DNA from: Cupriavidus basilensis OR16
Lineage (GTDB): Bacteria > Pseudomonadota > Gammaproteobacteria > Burkholderiales > Burkholderiaceae
Assembly (NCBI RefSeq): GCF_000243095.1
Contig: NZ_AHJE01000020.1
Span: 1-64,000 of the forward strand
DNA length: 64,000 bases
Direction: 5' to 3'
Shown: positions 21,577 through 31,342 of the stretch, piece by piece
Layout of the letters: each line of letters begins with the position of its first letter
Numbering within the stretch: the first letter of the stretch is position 1
Position numbers and translations under genes: made by a program
The notes under the pieces: generated by a model
What the model was told of the DNA's origin: nothing
Seen by the model: only the letters and a program-made list of their open reading frames with translations
The model's database searches: none

Positions 21577-22599
21577 ATGTCCGCAAGCAAACCCAAACTG
21601 CGCCTCTCGGTACTTGACCAGAGCCCGGTCATCGCCGGCCATAACGCGCGCGACGCGCTGGCCGCCACCGTGGAGCTGGCGCAGGCCGCCGACGCGCTGG
21701 GCTACACCCGCTACTGGTGCGCCGAGCACCACGGGCTGCGCGGCGTGTGCAATCCAGCGCCAGAAGTCATGCTGGCGCGGCTTGGCAGCGTCACCAAGCG
21801 CATCCGGCTGGGCTCGGGCGGCGTCATGCTGCCTTACTACAGCCCGTTCAAGGTGGCGGAGCAGTTCCGCATGCTGGAGGGCCTGTTCCCGGGCCGCATC
21901 GATCTTGGCGTGGGCCGCGCGCCGGGCGGCGACATGCGTACCGCGCAGGCGGTGGCCATGGGCCAGTACAACCGGGGCGACCAGTTCGAGGAGCAAGTGC
22001 GGGACCTGTCCTGGCTGTTCCGTGGCGAGGTGCCGCCCGGCCATATCGCCGAGGGCGTGGTGCTGCAGCCCGAGATCGACACGCGGCCGGAGCTGTGGGT
22101 GCTGGGATCAAGCGACTTCGGCGGCGCCCTGGCGGCGCGCCTGGGGCTGCGCTTTGCCTTTGCCCACTTTATCAATGCGCATGCGGGGCACGCCGTCGCC
22201 CAGCAGTACCGCCGCGATTTCGCGGCAGGCTATGACGAGCGGCCCTATAGCGCGGCGGCCATCTTCGTGATCTGCGCCGACACCGAGGCCGAGGCGGCGG
22301 CGCTGGAGCGCGCCGTGGACCTGCGCCGGCTGCAGATGGCCTATGGCGTCAACGCGCCGATCCCCTCGCTCACGCAGGCCGCGCAGCACGAACTCAGCGA
22401 GCGCGACCGGCTGATCGTCGAGCGCGAGCGCCCGCGCACCATCTGCGGCACGCCCGAGCAGGTGGCGCAGCGCATGCTGGCCCTGCGCGAGCGCTTCCTT
22501 GCCGACGAACTGGTGGTGCTGAGCGTGGCCGCCAGCTACGCGGCGCGCCTGCGCACCTACGAGTTGCTGGCGCAGGCGTTCGACCTGTCGGGCGACTAA
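21577..22599 (+). CDS. LLM-class flavin-dependent oxidoreductase (luciferase-like)
   Basis: A 340-residue protein of the bacterial-luciferase-like monooxygenase superfamily, a TIM-barrel fold using reduced FMN. Typical features are LSVLDQSPV at the N-terminus, RYWCAEHHG near residue 45, the segment IRLGSGGVMLPYYSP, and GRIDLGVGRAPGGD. This subgroup is widespread and mostly without known substrate, so no reaction is assigned. The start at 21577 begins conserved sequence. It lies 46 bp after coaBC and 87 bp before dut on the same strand, so may be co-transcribed. Intact. Confidence 0.85.
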   Translation: MSASKPKLRLSVLDQSPVIAGHNARDALAATVELAQAADALGYTRYWCAEHHGLRGVCNPAPEVMLARLGSVTKRIRLGSGGVMLPYYSPFKVAEQFRMLEGLFPGRIDLGVGRAPGGDMRTAQAVAMGQYNRGDQFEEQVRDLSWLFRGEVPPGHIAEGVVLQPEIDTRPELWVLGSSDFGGALAARLGLRFAFAHFINAHAGHAVAQQYRRDFAAGYDERPYSAAAIFVICADTEAEAAALERAVDLRRLQMAYGVNAPIPSLTQAAQHELSERDRLIVERERPRTICGTPEQVAQRMLALRERFLADELVVLSVAASYAARLRTYELLAQAFDLSGD

Positions 22600-22686
22600 G
22601 GGCGACCAAGGGCGGCTAGGGTGCCGCCAAGCTCGGCTATCATCTCGGGTTGCCAACGTTTTTAGTTTTTCCGGGACCGACCAGCC

Positions 22687-23187
22687 ATGACATTCGAAGC
22701 CAACCCCACCGTCGAAATCAAGGTGCTTGACGCACGCCTGCACGAATGGGGCCTGCCGGCTTACCAGAGCGATATGGCGGCGGCGATCGACCTGCACGCC
22801 TGCCTCGATGCCGCGCTCACCATCGAGCCCGGCACGCCGGCGCAACTGGTGCCTGCCGGCATCTCCGTGCACATGGGCAACCCCTATATGGCGGCCACCA
22901 TCGCGCCGCGCTCGGGCCTGGGCCACAAGAAAGGGCTGGTGCTGGGCAACTCGATCGGCGTGATCGATGCCGACTACCAGGGCCCGATCATGGTAAGCGT
23001 GTGGAACCGCAATGCGCCCGGCACCGAGCCGATCGTGATCCAGCCGGGCGAGCGCATCGCACAGATGATGTTCGTGCCGGTGCTGCGGCCCGTGTTCAAG
23101 ACCGTGGAAGTATTCTCCGAAGACACCGTGCGCGGCGCGGGCGGCTTCGGCTCCACCGGCGTGCATCACGCCAAGAGCGGCAGCTAA
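22687..23187 (+). CDS. dut: dUTP diphosphatase
   Basis: A 166-residue trimeric dUTPase that hydrolyses dUTP to dUMP, keeping uracil out of DNA and feeding thymidylate synthesis. The conserved motifs appear in order: AAIDLHA, APRSGLGHKKGLVLGNSIGVID, WNRN, GERIAQMMF and the C-terminal glycine-rich RGAGGFGSTG that closes the active site. The neighbourhood with coaBC is conserved in many proteobacteria. Intact. Confidence 0.95.
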   Translation: MTFEANPTVEIKVLDARLHEWGLPAYQSDMAAAIDLHACLDAALTIEPGTPAQLVPAGISVHMGNPYMAATIAPRSGLGHKKGLVLGNSIGVIDADYQGPIMVSVWNRNAPGTEPIVIQPGERIAQMMFVPVLRPVFKTVEVFSEDTVRGAGGFGSTGVHHAKSGS

Positions 23188-23222
23188 GCAGGGCCGGAGG
23201 GCCGCGCTTGGGCGGTGTGACG

Positions 23223-24065
23223 TTAGCGCGCCTGCTCGAACAGCAGGGCCACGCCGCCGGCCGCCGCGGCAGGAATCAGGCTCTCGTCGGGCCCGAGGTC
23301 AAGCGCGCCGACGCGCGCCTCGCGCCAGCCGCGGCGGGCCGCGGCCAGGTCGCTGGTCCGCAGCCGGATAGCAGCATACCCCGGCACGGCGCGGCGTACA
23401 TGCTCGGTGCCGGTCGCGGCGGCCAGCGCCTGCGGCGTGGTCATCACCAGCGTGGCGCCATCCAGCGCCAGGCTGCAGATGTGATCGCTCAGTTGCGTCA
23501 TCTCGCCGCCGGTCAGTTCGGCATAGGCGCGCCCGGCAGCCTCCACCAGGCACGGCGCCACCACCAGGAACATGGTGGCAATGCCCAAGGCACCGTTGGC
23601 GTGCGTGGTCCACTCCGGGCGCCATAGCAATTCCGGAGTGCGGTGCTCGCAGATAAAGAAGCGCGCGCCCGGTGCATCGTCGATCGCGGCAACGCGGAAG
23701 GTGGCGGGATGCTCCGTGCCATCGTCCAGCCGCACCGGCCGCGAGAACTCGATCGGGTCCGACGTGTGCCAGCCCCCACCGCGCAGCTGCGCCGCGGCGG
23801 TGAAGGTGTCGCTGCTCTTGCAGGACAGCCCCGCGCAACCGCCGCCGGCCTCCTGCGCGTCCCAGTAATACTGCCGCATCGGGCTGGGCGCGGTGACATG
23901 CAGCAGCTCAAGATAGTCGCGCGTCAACATGACGCAATGGTTCTGCGAGCCAAGCGTGTGGTAACCGCGCGGCGTCAGCGTGAAACCAAACCCGCGCCAG
24001 GCTTGCGCCGCGGCGTCAAGGTCGGGACACACCATCACGGCGTGGTCTAGCGGTTCCATCGTCAT
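23223..24065 (-). CDS. VOC-superfamily glyoxalase-like domain protein
   Basis: A 280-residue protein beginning MTMEPLDHAVMVCPDLDAA, the usual opening of a vicinal-oxygen-chelate/glyoxalase fold (paired beta-alpha-beta-beta-beta modules). A second module starts near residue 200 (VRRAVPGYAAIRLRTSDLAAA). It resembles the group of glyoxalase-like proteins of unknown substrate. The start at 24065 is supported by GAGAGG upstream and lies 14 bp after the Bug-type binding protein gene, so the two form an operon; a role linked to the imported carboxylate is possible but unproven. Intact. Confidence 0.75.
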   Translation of the reverse strand: MTMEPLDHAVMVCPDLDAAAQAWRGFGFTLTPRGYHTLGSQNHCVMLTRDYLELLHVTAPSPMRQYYWDAQEAGGGCAGLSCKSSDTFTAAAQLRGGGWHTSDPIEFSRPVRLDDGTEHPATFRVAAIDDAPGARFFICEHRTPELLWRPEWTTHANGALGIATMFLVVAPCLVEAAGRAYAELTGGEMTQLSDHICSLALDGATLVMTTPQALAAATGTEHVRRAVPGYAAIRLRTSDLAAARRGWREARVGALDLGPDESLIPAAAAGGVALLFEQAR

Positions 24066-24079
24066 CGCAACCTCTCGCT

Positions 24080-25093
24080 TCAATCGAACTGGATATTGGC
24101 CTTGCGCGCCACCGCCTGCCATTTGTCGTGCTCGTGGCGCACCAGGCTGGCCAGCTCGGCGGGGCTGCCGCCCACGATCTCGAACCCTTGCGTGGCCAAC
24201 GCATCGACCACGCGCTGCTGCCGTAGCGACTTGACCAGGGCGTCGTGCAGGCGCGCCACGACCGGCTCCGGCAATCCGGCCGGGCCGAACACGCCGATCC
24301 AGGAATAGGCTTCGAAACCGCGATAGCCCTGCTCGGCCACGGTTGGCAACTGCGGGAACTGGCGCAGGCGGGTATTGCCGGTCACGCCGAGCAGCTTGAT
24401 CGTCTTGGCAGCCACATGCGCCTGCACCGCCGCATAGCTGGAGAAAAATACGTCGACTTCATTGGACAGTACAGCCTGCACCGCCGGTCCACCGCCCTTG
24501 TACGGCACGTGGAGAAAGCGCACGCCGGCCTCGGTCGCCAGCGCCTCGGCGGCGAGCTGGTTAAGGCTGCCGATGCCGGAGGACGCATAGTGGATGCTCT
24601 CCGGCTTTTGCCGCGCCATGGCGACAAGTTCCTTCACGTTGGACGCGGGCAACGACGGGTTGGCCGCGATCACCAGCGGAAAACGCACCAGCTGCGAGAT
24701 CGGCGTGAAGTCGCGGAAGGTGTCGTAGGGCAGGTTCTTGTAGGCAAACGGGTTGATGGCATGGGTGTCGAACGCCATCAACAGCGTGGTACCGTCCGGC
24801 TTGGCCCGGGCCACGGTATTCGACGCAATCAGGCCACCAGCGCCTGGCTTGTTGTCGATCACCACCGTCTGCCCGAGCCCGCTCTTAAGGCCAGGCTGCA
24901 GTTGGCGCGCGACGATATCGACGCTGCCACCCGGAGGGAACGGCAACACCATGGCGATCGGACGGCCGGACGCACCTGTCGTGGCATCGCCACCCAGGGC
25001 AGCCAGCCCAGGCACCGGAATCAGGGGCATCGCGCCAAGCGGCAGCGATTTGAGCAGCAGGCGGCGCTGCCGCGAGCGTTGGGATTGGGACAT
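24080..25093 (-). CDS. Bug-family (tripartite tricarboxylate transporter) substrate-binding protein
   Basis: A 337-residue periplasmic binding protein of the Bug/TctC family, hugely expanded in betaproteobacteria and binding small carboxylates or related metabolites. The N-terminus [19 protein letters not shown] fits a Tat-type signal (RRxLLK followed by a hydrophobic stretch). The mature part has the family hallmarks [59 protein letters not shown] and [11 protein letters not shown]. No TctA/TctB membrane subunits are adjacent, which is usual for orphan Bug proteins. First gene of a two-gene operon with the VOC protein. Intact. Confidence 0.9.
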   Translation of the reverse strand: MSQSQRSRQRRLLLKSLPLGAMPLIPVPGLAALGGDATTGASGRPIAMVLPFPPGGSVDIVARQLQPGLKSGLGQTVVIDNKPGAGGLIASNTVARAKPDGTTLLMAFDTHAINPFAYKNLPYDTFRDFTPISQLVRFPLVIAANPSLPASNVKELVAMARQKPESIHYASSGIGSLNQLAAEALATEAGVRFLHVPYKGGGPAVQAVLSNEVDVFFSSYAAVQAHVAAKTIKLLGVTGNTRLRQFPQLPTVAEQGYRGFEAYSWIGVFGPAGLPEPVVARLHDALVKSLRQQRVVDALATQGFEIVGGSPAELASLVRHEHDKWQAVARKANIQFD

Positions 25094-25156
25094 CGGGTAC
25101 TCAGACGGATGGCGGGAACACAACTGCGGTACGCAGCCGCACCCGGCCAAAACAAA

Positions 25157-25178
25157 AGGGCGGCATCGCTGCCGCCCT
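25157..25178 (-). terminator. Terminator of clpS-clpA
   Basis: Stem AGGGCGGCA / TGCCGCCCT, loop TCGC. On the minus strand it is followed by TTTTGTTTT, about 65 bp past the clpA stop. Confidence 0.85.
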
Positions 25179-25244
25179 GTATTTTGCCCGAGGATAGCAC
25201 GAATTGCAGGCAAGGTCCGCTCTGCCCGCCCCTCGCGCTTCGTC

Positions 25245-27445
25245 CTAGACTTCCACCTTCTCGTTTTCCGGCGCTTCCGGCGGTTCCGCGGCAGCCTCGG
25301 CAAAGTCCAGCTTGATCTGGTCCTGCTCGTCGAGATCCACCACGACCCGGCCACCGGACACCAGCTTGCCGAACAGCAGTTCGTCAGCCAGCGCCTTGCG
25401 GATCAGGTCCTGGATCAGGCGCTGCATCGGCCGCGCGCCCATCAGCGGGTCGAAGCCCTTCTTGGCCAGGAACTTGCGCAGATGGTCGCTGAAGCTGGCC
25501 TCCACCTTCTTCTCGTGAAGCTGCTCCTCAAGCTGCATCAGGAACTTGTCGACCACGCGCAGGATGATCTCCTCGTCAAGCGAGCGGAAGCTGATGATGG
25601 CATCCAGCCGGTTACGGAACTCCGGCGTGAACATGCGCTTGATGTCGACCATCTCGTCGCCCTGCTCGCGCGAGGACGTGAAGCCGATGGTGGCCCGGTT
25701 CATGGTTTCCGCTCCCGCATTGGTGGTCATGATGATGATCACGTTGCGGAAATCGGCACGGCGGCCGTTGTTATCGGTCAGCGCGCCATGGTCCATCACC
25801 TGCAGCAGGATATTGAAGATATCCGGATGCGCCTTCTCGATTTCGTCCAGCAGCAGCACGCAGTGCGGCTTCTTGGTAACGGCCTCGGTCAAGAGGCCGC
25901 CCTGGTCAAAGCCCACATATCCCGGCGGCGCGCCGATCAGCCGGCTCACCGCGTGGCGTTCCATGTATTCGGACATGTCGAAGCGCAGCAACTCGATGCC
26001 CATGATGAAGGCGAGTTGCTTGGCCACTTCGGTCTTGCCCACACCGGTCGGGCCGGAGAACAGGAAGGAGCCGATCGGCTTGTCCGTCTTGCCCAGGCCC
26101 GCGCGCGACATCTTGATGGCCGAAGCCAGCGCCTCGATGGCCGGCTCCTGGCCGAACACCACGGATTTCAGGTCGCGGTCCAGGGTCTGCAGCTTGCTGC
26201 GGTCGTCCTGGTTGACACTCTGCGGCGGGATGCGGGCAATGCGCGAGACGATGTCCTCGATCTCGCCCTTGCCGATGGTCTTCTTCTGCTTGGACTTCGG
26301 CAGGATGCGCTGGGCCGCACCGGCCTCGTCGATCACATCGATGGCCTTGTCAGGCAGGTGGCGGTCGGTGATGAAGCGTGCCGACAGCTCGGCCGCCGCG
26401 GTCAGAGCCGCCGCTGCGTACTTGACGCCATGGTGCTCTTCGAAGCGCGACTTCAGGCCGCGCAGGATCTGCACGGTCTGGTCGACCGACGGCTCCACCA
26501 CGTCGATCTTCTGGAAACGGCGCGACAGGGCCGCGCGTCCAGCGTCCCGCCCGAAGCGGCGCCCGCGCCGATCAGCGTGTGGATCTCGTCGATGAACAGG
26601 ATCGCGTTCGGATTGTCCTTGAGCGACTTGAGCACGCCTTTCAGGCGCTGCTCGAAGTCCCCGCGGTACTTGGTGCCGGCCAGCAGGGCGCCCATGTCGA
26701 GCGAGTACACGACCGCCTTTTCCAGGATGTCGGGCACTTCGTTCTTGGTGATGCGCCAAGCCAGGCCTTCGGCGATCGCGGTCTTGCCGACCCCGGCCTC
26801 GCCCACCAGCAGCGGGTTGTTCTTGCGGCGGCGGCACAGCACCTGGACCACCCGCTCGACCTCGCTTTCGCGCCCGATCAGCGGATCGATCTTGCCGGCC
26901 TTGGCCAGCGTGTTCAGGTTCTGGGTGAACTGCTCTAGCGGGCTTTCCTTGCCATCGCCGCCTTCGCCCTCGGCCGTGCCGTCGCCATGCTTGGCGGGCT
27001 CGGCCTGGTCCTTGCGGATGCCATGGCTGATGAAATTGACCACATCCAGCCGGGTCACGCCCTGCTGCTGGAGGTAGTACACCGCGTGCGAGTCCTTCTC
27101 GCCAAAAATCGCCACCAGGACATTGGCCCCGGTCACTTCCTTCTTGCCGTTGGAAGTGGACTGGACATGCATGATGGCGCGCTGGATGACGCGCTGGAAG
27201 CCAAGCGTAGGCTGGGTATCCACCTCGTCGGTGCCAGGCACCACGGGCGTGTTGTCCGCGATGAAGTTCTTCAGACTGGTGCGCAAATCCTCAATATTGG
27301 CTGCGCAGGCGCGCAAGACTTCCGCTGCCGTGGGGTTGTCAAGCAACGCCAGTAGCAGGTGCTCCACGGTTATAAACTCGTGGCGTGCCTGCCGGGCTTC
27401 AACAAACGCCATGTGCAGGCTGACTTCCAATTCTTGCGCAATCAT
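25245..27445 (-). pseudogene. clpA: ATP-dependent Clp protease ATP-binding subunit ClpA, disrupted by deletion
   Basis: ClpA is the AAA+ unfoldase that feeds substrates to ClpP, with ClpS as adaptor. Residues 1-304 are intact: Clp-N domain (1-145), first AAA module with Walker A GEAGVGKT (215-222) and Walker B ILFIDE. At about 26540 the frame breaks after SGGTLDA. The protein resumes in another frame at [15 protein letters not shown] and runs to the normal end, including the second Walker A GPTGVGKT and the C-terminal domain. Roughly 30 residues of AAA module 1, including its sensor-1 region, are missing, an estimated deletion of about 90-95 bp. The ATG (27445) overlaps the clpS stop (ATGA). 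A terminator follows. clpA is not essential, so real loss is possible. Confidence 0.87.
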
Positions 27446-27768
27446 GCTTCCTCCATCACGCACTGCAACGGATGACCCGCCTGCCGTGCGTGGGTTGACA
27501 CCAGCTCGACCTTCGTTGCCGCGATATCCCTGGTATAGATGCCGCAGACCCCCTTACCCTCCCGGTGGACGGTCAACATGATCTGCGTTGCCGTCTCCCG
27601 GTCCCTGCTGAAATACTGCTGCAGGATCATCACGACAAACTCCATCGGGGTGAAGTCGTCATTCAGCAGCAACACCTTGTACATGGCGGGCGGTTTGAGC
27701 GCCTGCTCTTTCCGCTCCAGTACGGTGCCTGCTTCGCGTTGTGGGACATTTGCCAGCCGTGTAGCCAT
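27442..27768 (-). CDS. clpS: ATP-dependent Clp protease adaptor ClpS
   Basis: A 108-residue adaptor that binds N-degron substrates and delivers them to ClpA. The flexible N-terminus ([14 protein letters not shown]) precedes the core [21 protein letters not shown] and [19 protein letters not shown], which carries the usual ligand-binding pocket. Preceded by a sigma-32-like promoter and followed by clpA with a 4-bp overlap, the standard operon. Intact. Confidence 0.95.
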   Translation of the reverse strand: MATRLANVPQREAGTVLERKEQALKPPAMYKVLLLNDDFTPMEFVVMILQQYFSRDRETATQIMLTVHREGKGVCGIYTRDIAATKVELVSTHARQAGHPLQCVMEEA

Positions 27769-28289
27769 GGCTTTATTCTAACCCTTACGCACAACTCTGC
27801 AATTTGGGGAAAAGACGCCGGATTCAAGAGGCCGATGCAGCGGCCATCCAAATTCCGGAGATGCCGAAGGCATCCGGGTTCACCTCAGAGGCCACCTTGC
27901 GGGCCACCTCATGGGGCGCGCGGCATCGCCGTACGCCCGTCCCCTCCAAAATACCACCTACAGCCGTTCCTTTCCCGCCACACCCTACCGGGAGTGGGGA
28001 ATCTGCCAACTTGACACTGCGCAGGTTTGACAGAAGAATCGTTCGCACATTCACGTCCGGTTAAGCGAGCCAAGCAATAATCCGGATTGAGTGATCCGTG
28101 AGCAGGGAGGCCCACGAACCCAGCGGCGGCGAGTCAGCACATAAACTGGCCGCCACGCGGTGTCCGCACAGTCGTACCTCTGCGCCCGATCCGGTTTGAT
28201 CCGGCCAGCGCGCGAGAACACTAGCCGGGCACCCACTGGCCGCGGCGCTTTCCCCCGCTCGTATCCTGCTTTTTTTGTTGGGGGAGTTT
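27769..28289. other. 520-bp interval between divergent clpS and the cold-shock gene
   Basis: Contains the clpS promoter at 27802-27828 and, next to the cold-shock gene, a run of eight T (28270-28277) followed by the RBS. The remainder, about 27830-28260, shows no convincing gene. It may form the long 5' untranslated leader typical of cold-shock mRNAs, which is inference. Confidence 0.45.
27802..27828 (-). promoter_or_regulatory. Sigma-32-like heat-shock promoter of clpS-clpA
   Basis: On the minus strand CTTGAA (27828-27823), 13-bp spacer, CCCCAAAT (27809-27802), about 35 bp before the clpS ATG. This closely matches the E. coli heat-shock consensus CTTGAA-N13/14-CCCCATnT and fits the heat-shock role of ClpA. 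Confidence 0.7.
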
Positions 28290-28496
28290 ATGGCAAGCGG
28301 TATCGTCAAATGGTTCAATGACGCCAAGGGCTTTGGGTTCATCAAGCCGGACGACGGCGAAGAAGAACTGTTTGCGCACTTTTCGGCCATCCAGATGAAT
28401 GGCTTCAAGACCCTGAAAGAGGGTCAGCGCGTATCCTTCGAAATCATCCAGGGCCCCAAGGGCAAACAAGCCACGAATATCCAGGATCACGCCTGA
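28290..28496 (+). CDS. Cold-shock-domain protein (CspA family)
   Basis: A 68-residue single cold-shock domain, an RNA chaperone. RNP-1 (KGFGFI) and the RNP-2 region (LFAHFSAI) are present. The start at 28290 has GGGGAG 4 bases upstream, better than the in-frame ATG 15 bases earlier. Which paralogue it is cannot be told. Intact. Confidence 0.95.
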   Translation: MASGIVKWFNDAKGFGFIKPDDGEEELFAHFSAIQMNGFKTLKEGQRVSFEIIQGPKGKQATNIQDHA

Positions 28497-28633
28497 AGAT
28501 TCGGTGCGCGGCCGCACCAGCCGGTAGAGCTTGAGGCGGCCACGACAGGATGCGGGGGATCATCCCCGGAACGGGATCGGCCTGCCCCGCCCCAAAGCAA
28601 GCAGGCTGAACAGCAGTACGTAACGCATCCGAC

Positions 28634-28666
28634 AAAAAGCCCGGTCAGGTCAATGCCGGGCTTTTT
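28634..28666 (+). terminator. Terminator downstream of the cold-shock gene
   Basis: Stem AAAAAGCCCGG / CCGGGCTTTTT with an 11-nt loop, about 140 bp after the stop codon. Confidence 0.8.
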
Positions 28667-28940
28667 GTTTGCCTGCTCGACGTTCGCGTCTGTGCGCCAG
28701 CCATGCAAAACCGGTTGTTTTTGGCGCTTTTTTGGCCGATTCGCGCGCGATTCTGGCTGTTTGTTGCTTACCCAAACATTTTGGCATGTGTGCTTGCACG
28801 TCGGACATCGACTCGCAGTGCCGACTGCTATCCGACTGGCAGCGAGGGGAGAAATGCTGCGATACGAGAGCACTCGCCCGGCGTAACCCAATGGGTTGCA
28901 CTTTACCCATGAACCGCTAAAGGGCGGCTTCGCCATACAA

Positions 28941-28976
28941 AAAAACCCCGGAGACCGCTGAGTCACCGGGGTTTTT
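28941..28976. terminator. Terminator of icd (bidirectional)
   Basis: Stem AAAAACCCCGG / CCGGGGTTTTT with a 14-nt loop, 30 bp past the icd stop on the minus strand; A- and T-tracts on both arms allow action in both directions. Confidence 0.85.
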
Positions 28977-29005
28977 GATTCAGGCCGGTATGGCCCGAAC
29001 CATGA

Positions 29006-30256
29006 TCACATGTTGTCGATCAACACCTGCCCAAAGCCTGAGCACGAAACCTGCGTCGCGCCTTCGAGCAGGCGGGCGAAGTCGTACGTGACCTTCTTCG
29101 ACAGGATGGACTTCTCCATCGAGGCAATGATCAGGTCGGCGGCTTCGGTCCAGCCCATGTGGCGCAGCATCATTTCGGCGGAGAGGATTTCGGAACCCGG
29201 GTTCACGTAGTCCTTGCCTGCATACTTCGGTGCGGTGCCGTGGGTGGCTTCGAACATGGCCACGGAGTCCGACAGGTTGGCACCCGGGGCAATGCCGATG
29301 CCGCCAACTTGCGCGGCCAGCGCGTCGGAGATGTAGTCGCCGTTCAGGTTCAGCGTGGCGATCACCGAGTATTCGGCCGGGCGTAGCAGGATCTGCTGCA
29401 GGAAGGCGTCGGCGATGGCGTCCTTGATGACGATTTCGCGGCCGGTCTTCGGGTTCTTGAATTTGCACCACGGGCCGCCGTCGATCAGCTCGGCGCCGAA
29501 CTCCTGCTGTGCCAGCTCGTAGGCCCAGTCACGGAAGCCACCTTCGGTGAACTTCATGATGTTGCCCTTGTGCACGATGGTCACCGACGGCTTGTCGTTG
29601 TCGATCGCGTACTGGATGGCCTTGCGCACCAGGCGTTTGGTGCCTTGCTTGGAAACCGGCTTGACGCCGATGCCCGAGGTATCCGGGAAACGGATCTTCT
29701 TCACGCCCATTTCGTTCTGCAGGAAGGCGATCAGCTTCTTGGCCTGCTCGCTCTCCGCTTCCCACTCGATGCCGGCGTAGATGTCTTCCGAATTCTCGCG
29801 GAAGATCACCATGTCGATCTTTTGCGGCTCGCGCACCGGCGAGGGCACGCCCTTGAAGTACGCCACCGGACGCAGGCAGACGTACAGGTCCAGTTGCTGG
29901 CGCAGCGCCACGTTGAGCGAGCGGATGCCGCCGCCAACCGGGGTGGTGAGCGGGCCCTTGATGGACACCACGTAGTCCTTCAGGACTTCCAGGGTTTCTT
30001 CAGGCAGCCACACGTCAGGGCCATACACCTTGGTCGACTTCTCGCCGGCGTAGATCTCCATCCAGGAGATCTTGCGCTTGCCGCCGTAGGCCTTGGCCAC
30101 GGCCGCGTCGACCACCTTGATCATCACCGGGGTGATATCCAGGCCCGTACCGTCGCCTTCGATGAATGGAATGATCGGATTGTCCGGAACATTCAGCGAA
30201 AAATCCTGGTTGACCGTGATCTTTTCGCCGGCCGGAACCTTGATGTGTTGATACAT
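29006..30256 (-). CDS. icd: NADP-dependent isocitrate dehydrogenase
   Basis: A 416-residue TCA-cycle enzyme converting isocitrate to 2-oxoglutarate with NADP. It starts [13 protein letters not shown]. It shows [13 protein letters not shown], the phosphorylatable-serine region [11 protein letters not shown], the substrate arginines in [20 protein letters not shown], the Lys/Tyr catalytic segments and the late [16 protein letters not shown] coenzyme loop. The open frame continues upstream by more than 300 codons, but the ATG at 30256 is where homology begins. A palindromic site lies 163 bp upstream of the start. Intact. Confidence 0.96.
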   Translation of the reverse strand: MYQHIKVPAGEKITVNQDFSLNVPDNPIIPFIEGDGTGLDITPVMIKVVDAAVAKAYGGKRKISWMEIYAGEKSTKVYGPDVWLPEETLEVLKDYVVSIKGPLTTPVGGGIRSLNVALRQQLDLYVCLRPVAYFKGVPSPVREPQKIDMVIFRENSEDIYAGIEWEAESEQAKKLIAFLQNEMGVKKIRFPDTSGIGVKPVSKQGTKRLVRKAIQYAIDNDKPSVTIVHKGNIMKFTEGGFRDWAYELAQQEFGAELIDGGPWCKFKNPKTGREIVIKDAIADAFLQQILLRPAEYSVIATLNLNGDYISDALAAQVGGIGIAPGANLSDSVAMFEATHGTAPKYAGKDYVNPGSEILSAEMMLRHMGWTEAADLIIASMEKSILSKKVTYDFARLLEGATQVSCSGFGQVLIDNM

Positions 30257-30564
30257 GACGTCTCCAGTACGGAACGGGGGGGTTGCAACGAGCCGCCGGA
30301 TTCGTGACCAGACGGCGAGATTTGGATGGCGCGCGGGCATTTTAACGGCGATCGGCGCAGGGGCGATGCCGCAGCGCACCACGCGCTGCGCTGCGCGGCT
30401 ATGCGCCACACGCATATTGGTCTTATATAAGACATAAGACCATTTCGTATTATGCAGCAAATTTTCATCATCCGCCATCCTGGCCGGGCCCGCGCCGCCC
30501 TGCGGGCTGCGGCATACTGACGCCCTTAGCGCGCCTGCCCGCGCGCCAGGCTCCAATACTCTCG
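30257..30564. other. Divergent promoter region of icd and a pseudouridine synthase
   Basis: Intergenic region of 308 bp. The only clear structure is the palindromic operator-like site at 30419-30441. I see no gene. Confidence 0.55.
30419..30441. promoter_or_regulatory. Palindromic operator-like site upstream of icd
   Basis: A perfect 14-bp palindrome GTCTTATATAAGAC (30420-30433) is followed directly by a third half-site ATAAGACC, which also pairs with GGTCTTAT at the left edge. A nearly identical site lies at 36918-36944 upstream of argF, at a similar distance from the start codon. AT-rich and symmetric in a GC-rich genome, it looks like a regulator-binding site; the regulator is unknown. 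Confidence 0.6.
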
Positions 30565-31239
30565 ATGACGTTGATCGCACTGAACAAACCCTTCGGCACC
30601 ATGAGCCAGTTCTCCGCTCACCCGTCGCGCCCGACTCTCGCCGACTGCGTGCAGCGGCCCGGCGTGTATCCGGCGGGAAGGCTCGATGCCGATAGCGAGG
30701 GCCTGCTGCTGCTGACCGATGATGGCATCCTGCAGGCCCGCATCGCCGATCCCCACCACAAGCTGCCCAAGACCTATCTGGCCCAGGTTGAAAACGTGCC
30801 GGGCGAAGCCGCCCTGGCGCAACTGCGCGATGGCGTCGACCTCGGGGACTTCCGCACGCTGCCGGCGCGAGCGCGCTGCATCGACGAGCCGGGGTTCCTG
30901 TGGCCACGCAATCCGCCGGTGCGATTTCGCGCCGCCATCCCGACCCAATGGCTGGAACTCGAGATCCGCGAGGGCAAGAACCGGCAGGTACGCCGCATGA
31001 CCGCGGCAGTAGGCTTTCCAACCTTGCGCCTGGTGCGCGTGCAAATTGGCGCGCTCGACCTGCGCACGCTCGGACTCGCGCCGGGGCAATGGTGCGAGAT
31101 CGACCCGAGCGCGCTCGGCCTGGAAGCCGCGGCCGCGCCACGCCCCCGCGCGATCGTGCGCGGAGGCGGAGCGGGGTCGGCAACCCGCCCGGCGGAGCGG
31201 CGCCAAGCGCGCCCTCGCGCAAAAAGTTACAAAAATTAA
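30565..31239 (+). CDS. Pseudouridine synthase, RsuA/RluE-like
   Basis: A 224-residue pseudouridine synthase of the RsuA/RluB/E/F family lacking an S4 domain. The catalytic aspartate is in the motif [17 protein letters not shown] (about residues 38-54). PKTYLAQV, the [10 protein letters not shown] block and the late LRLVRVQIG are family signatures. Most like RluE, which modifies 23S rRNA, but the target nucleotide is inferred. The C-terminal 40 residues are a basic, low-complexity tail rich in Arg/Ala. Intact. Confidence 0.87.
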   Translation: MTLIALNKPFGTMSQFSAHPSRPTLADCVQRPGVYPAGRLDADSEGLLLLTDDGILQARIADPHHKLPKTYLAQVENVPGEAALAQLRDGVDLGDFRTLPARARCIDEPGFLWPRNPPVRFRAAIPTQWLELEIREGKNRQVRRMTAAVGFPTLRLVRVQIGALDLRTLGLAPGQWCEIDPSALGLEAAAAPRPRAIVRGGGAGSATRPAERRQARPRAKSYKN

Positions 31240-31342
31240 CAAGTCGCGGGTCAACGGCTCACCACCTCGTTTCGTTTTTGACACTGACGCGTCGCATACG
31301 AGTCAACTCTTCCGAATCGATTTACCTTCGAGGTAGTTAAGC

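Larger units (their letters stand above)
28497..29005. other. 510-bp interval with two terminators, no gene
   Basis: Lies between the cold-shock gene and the end of icd. Terminators at 28634-28666 and 28941-28976 bracket a stretch of about 270 bp (28670-28940) that is less GC-rich and codes for nothing recognisable. A small RNA there is possible but unsupported. Confidence 0.45.

Noticed and set aside
24753..27077. A 774-codon plus-strand frame opposite clpA and the Bug gene
   Set aside because: It spans two real minus-strand genes and their intergenic gap; composition (His/Leu/Arg-rich) is that of an antisense shadow.
27824..28054. Minus-strand frame of 76 codons upstream of clpS, possible small gene
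   Set aside because: No RBS, no similarity to any family I know, and it overlaps the heat-shock promoter region of clpS; not enough evidence.
28653..28886. Short Cys/Phe/Arg-rich frame between two terminators
   Set aside because: Composition is atypical for a protein and there is no RBS; more likely non-coding.
30257..31222. A 320-residue N-terminal extension of icd
   Set aside because: The extension lies across the promoter region and antisense to the pseudouridine synthase; isocitrate dehydrogenases start at [10 protein letters not shown].
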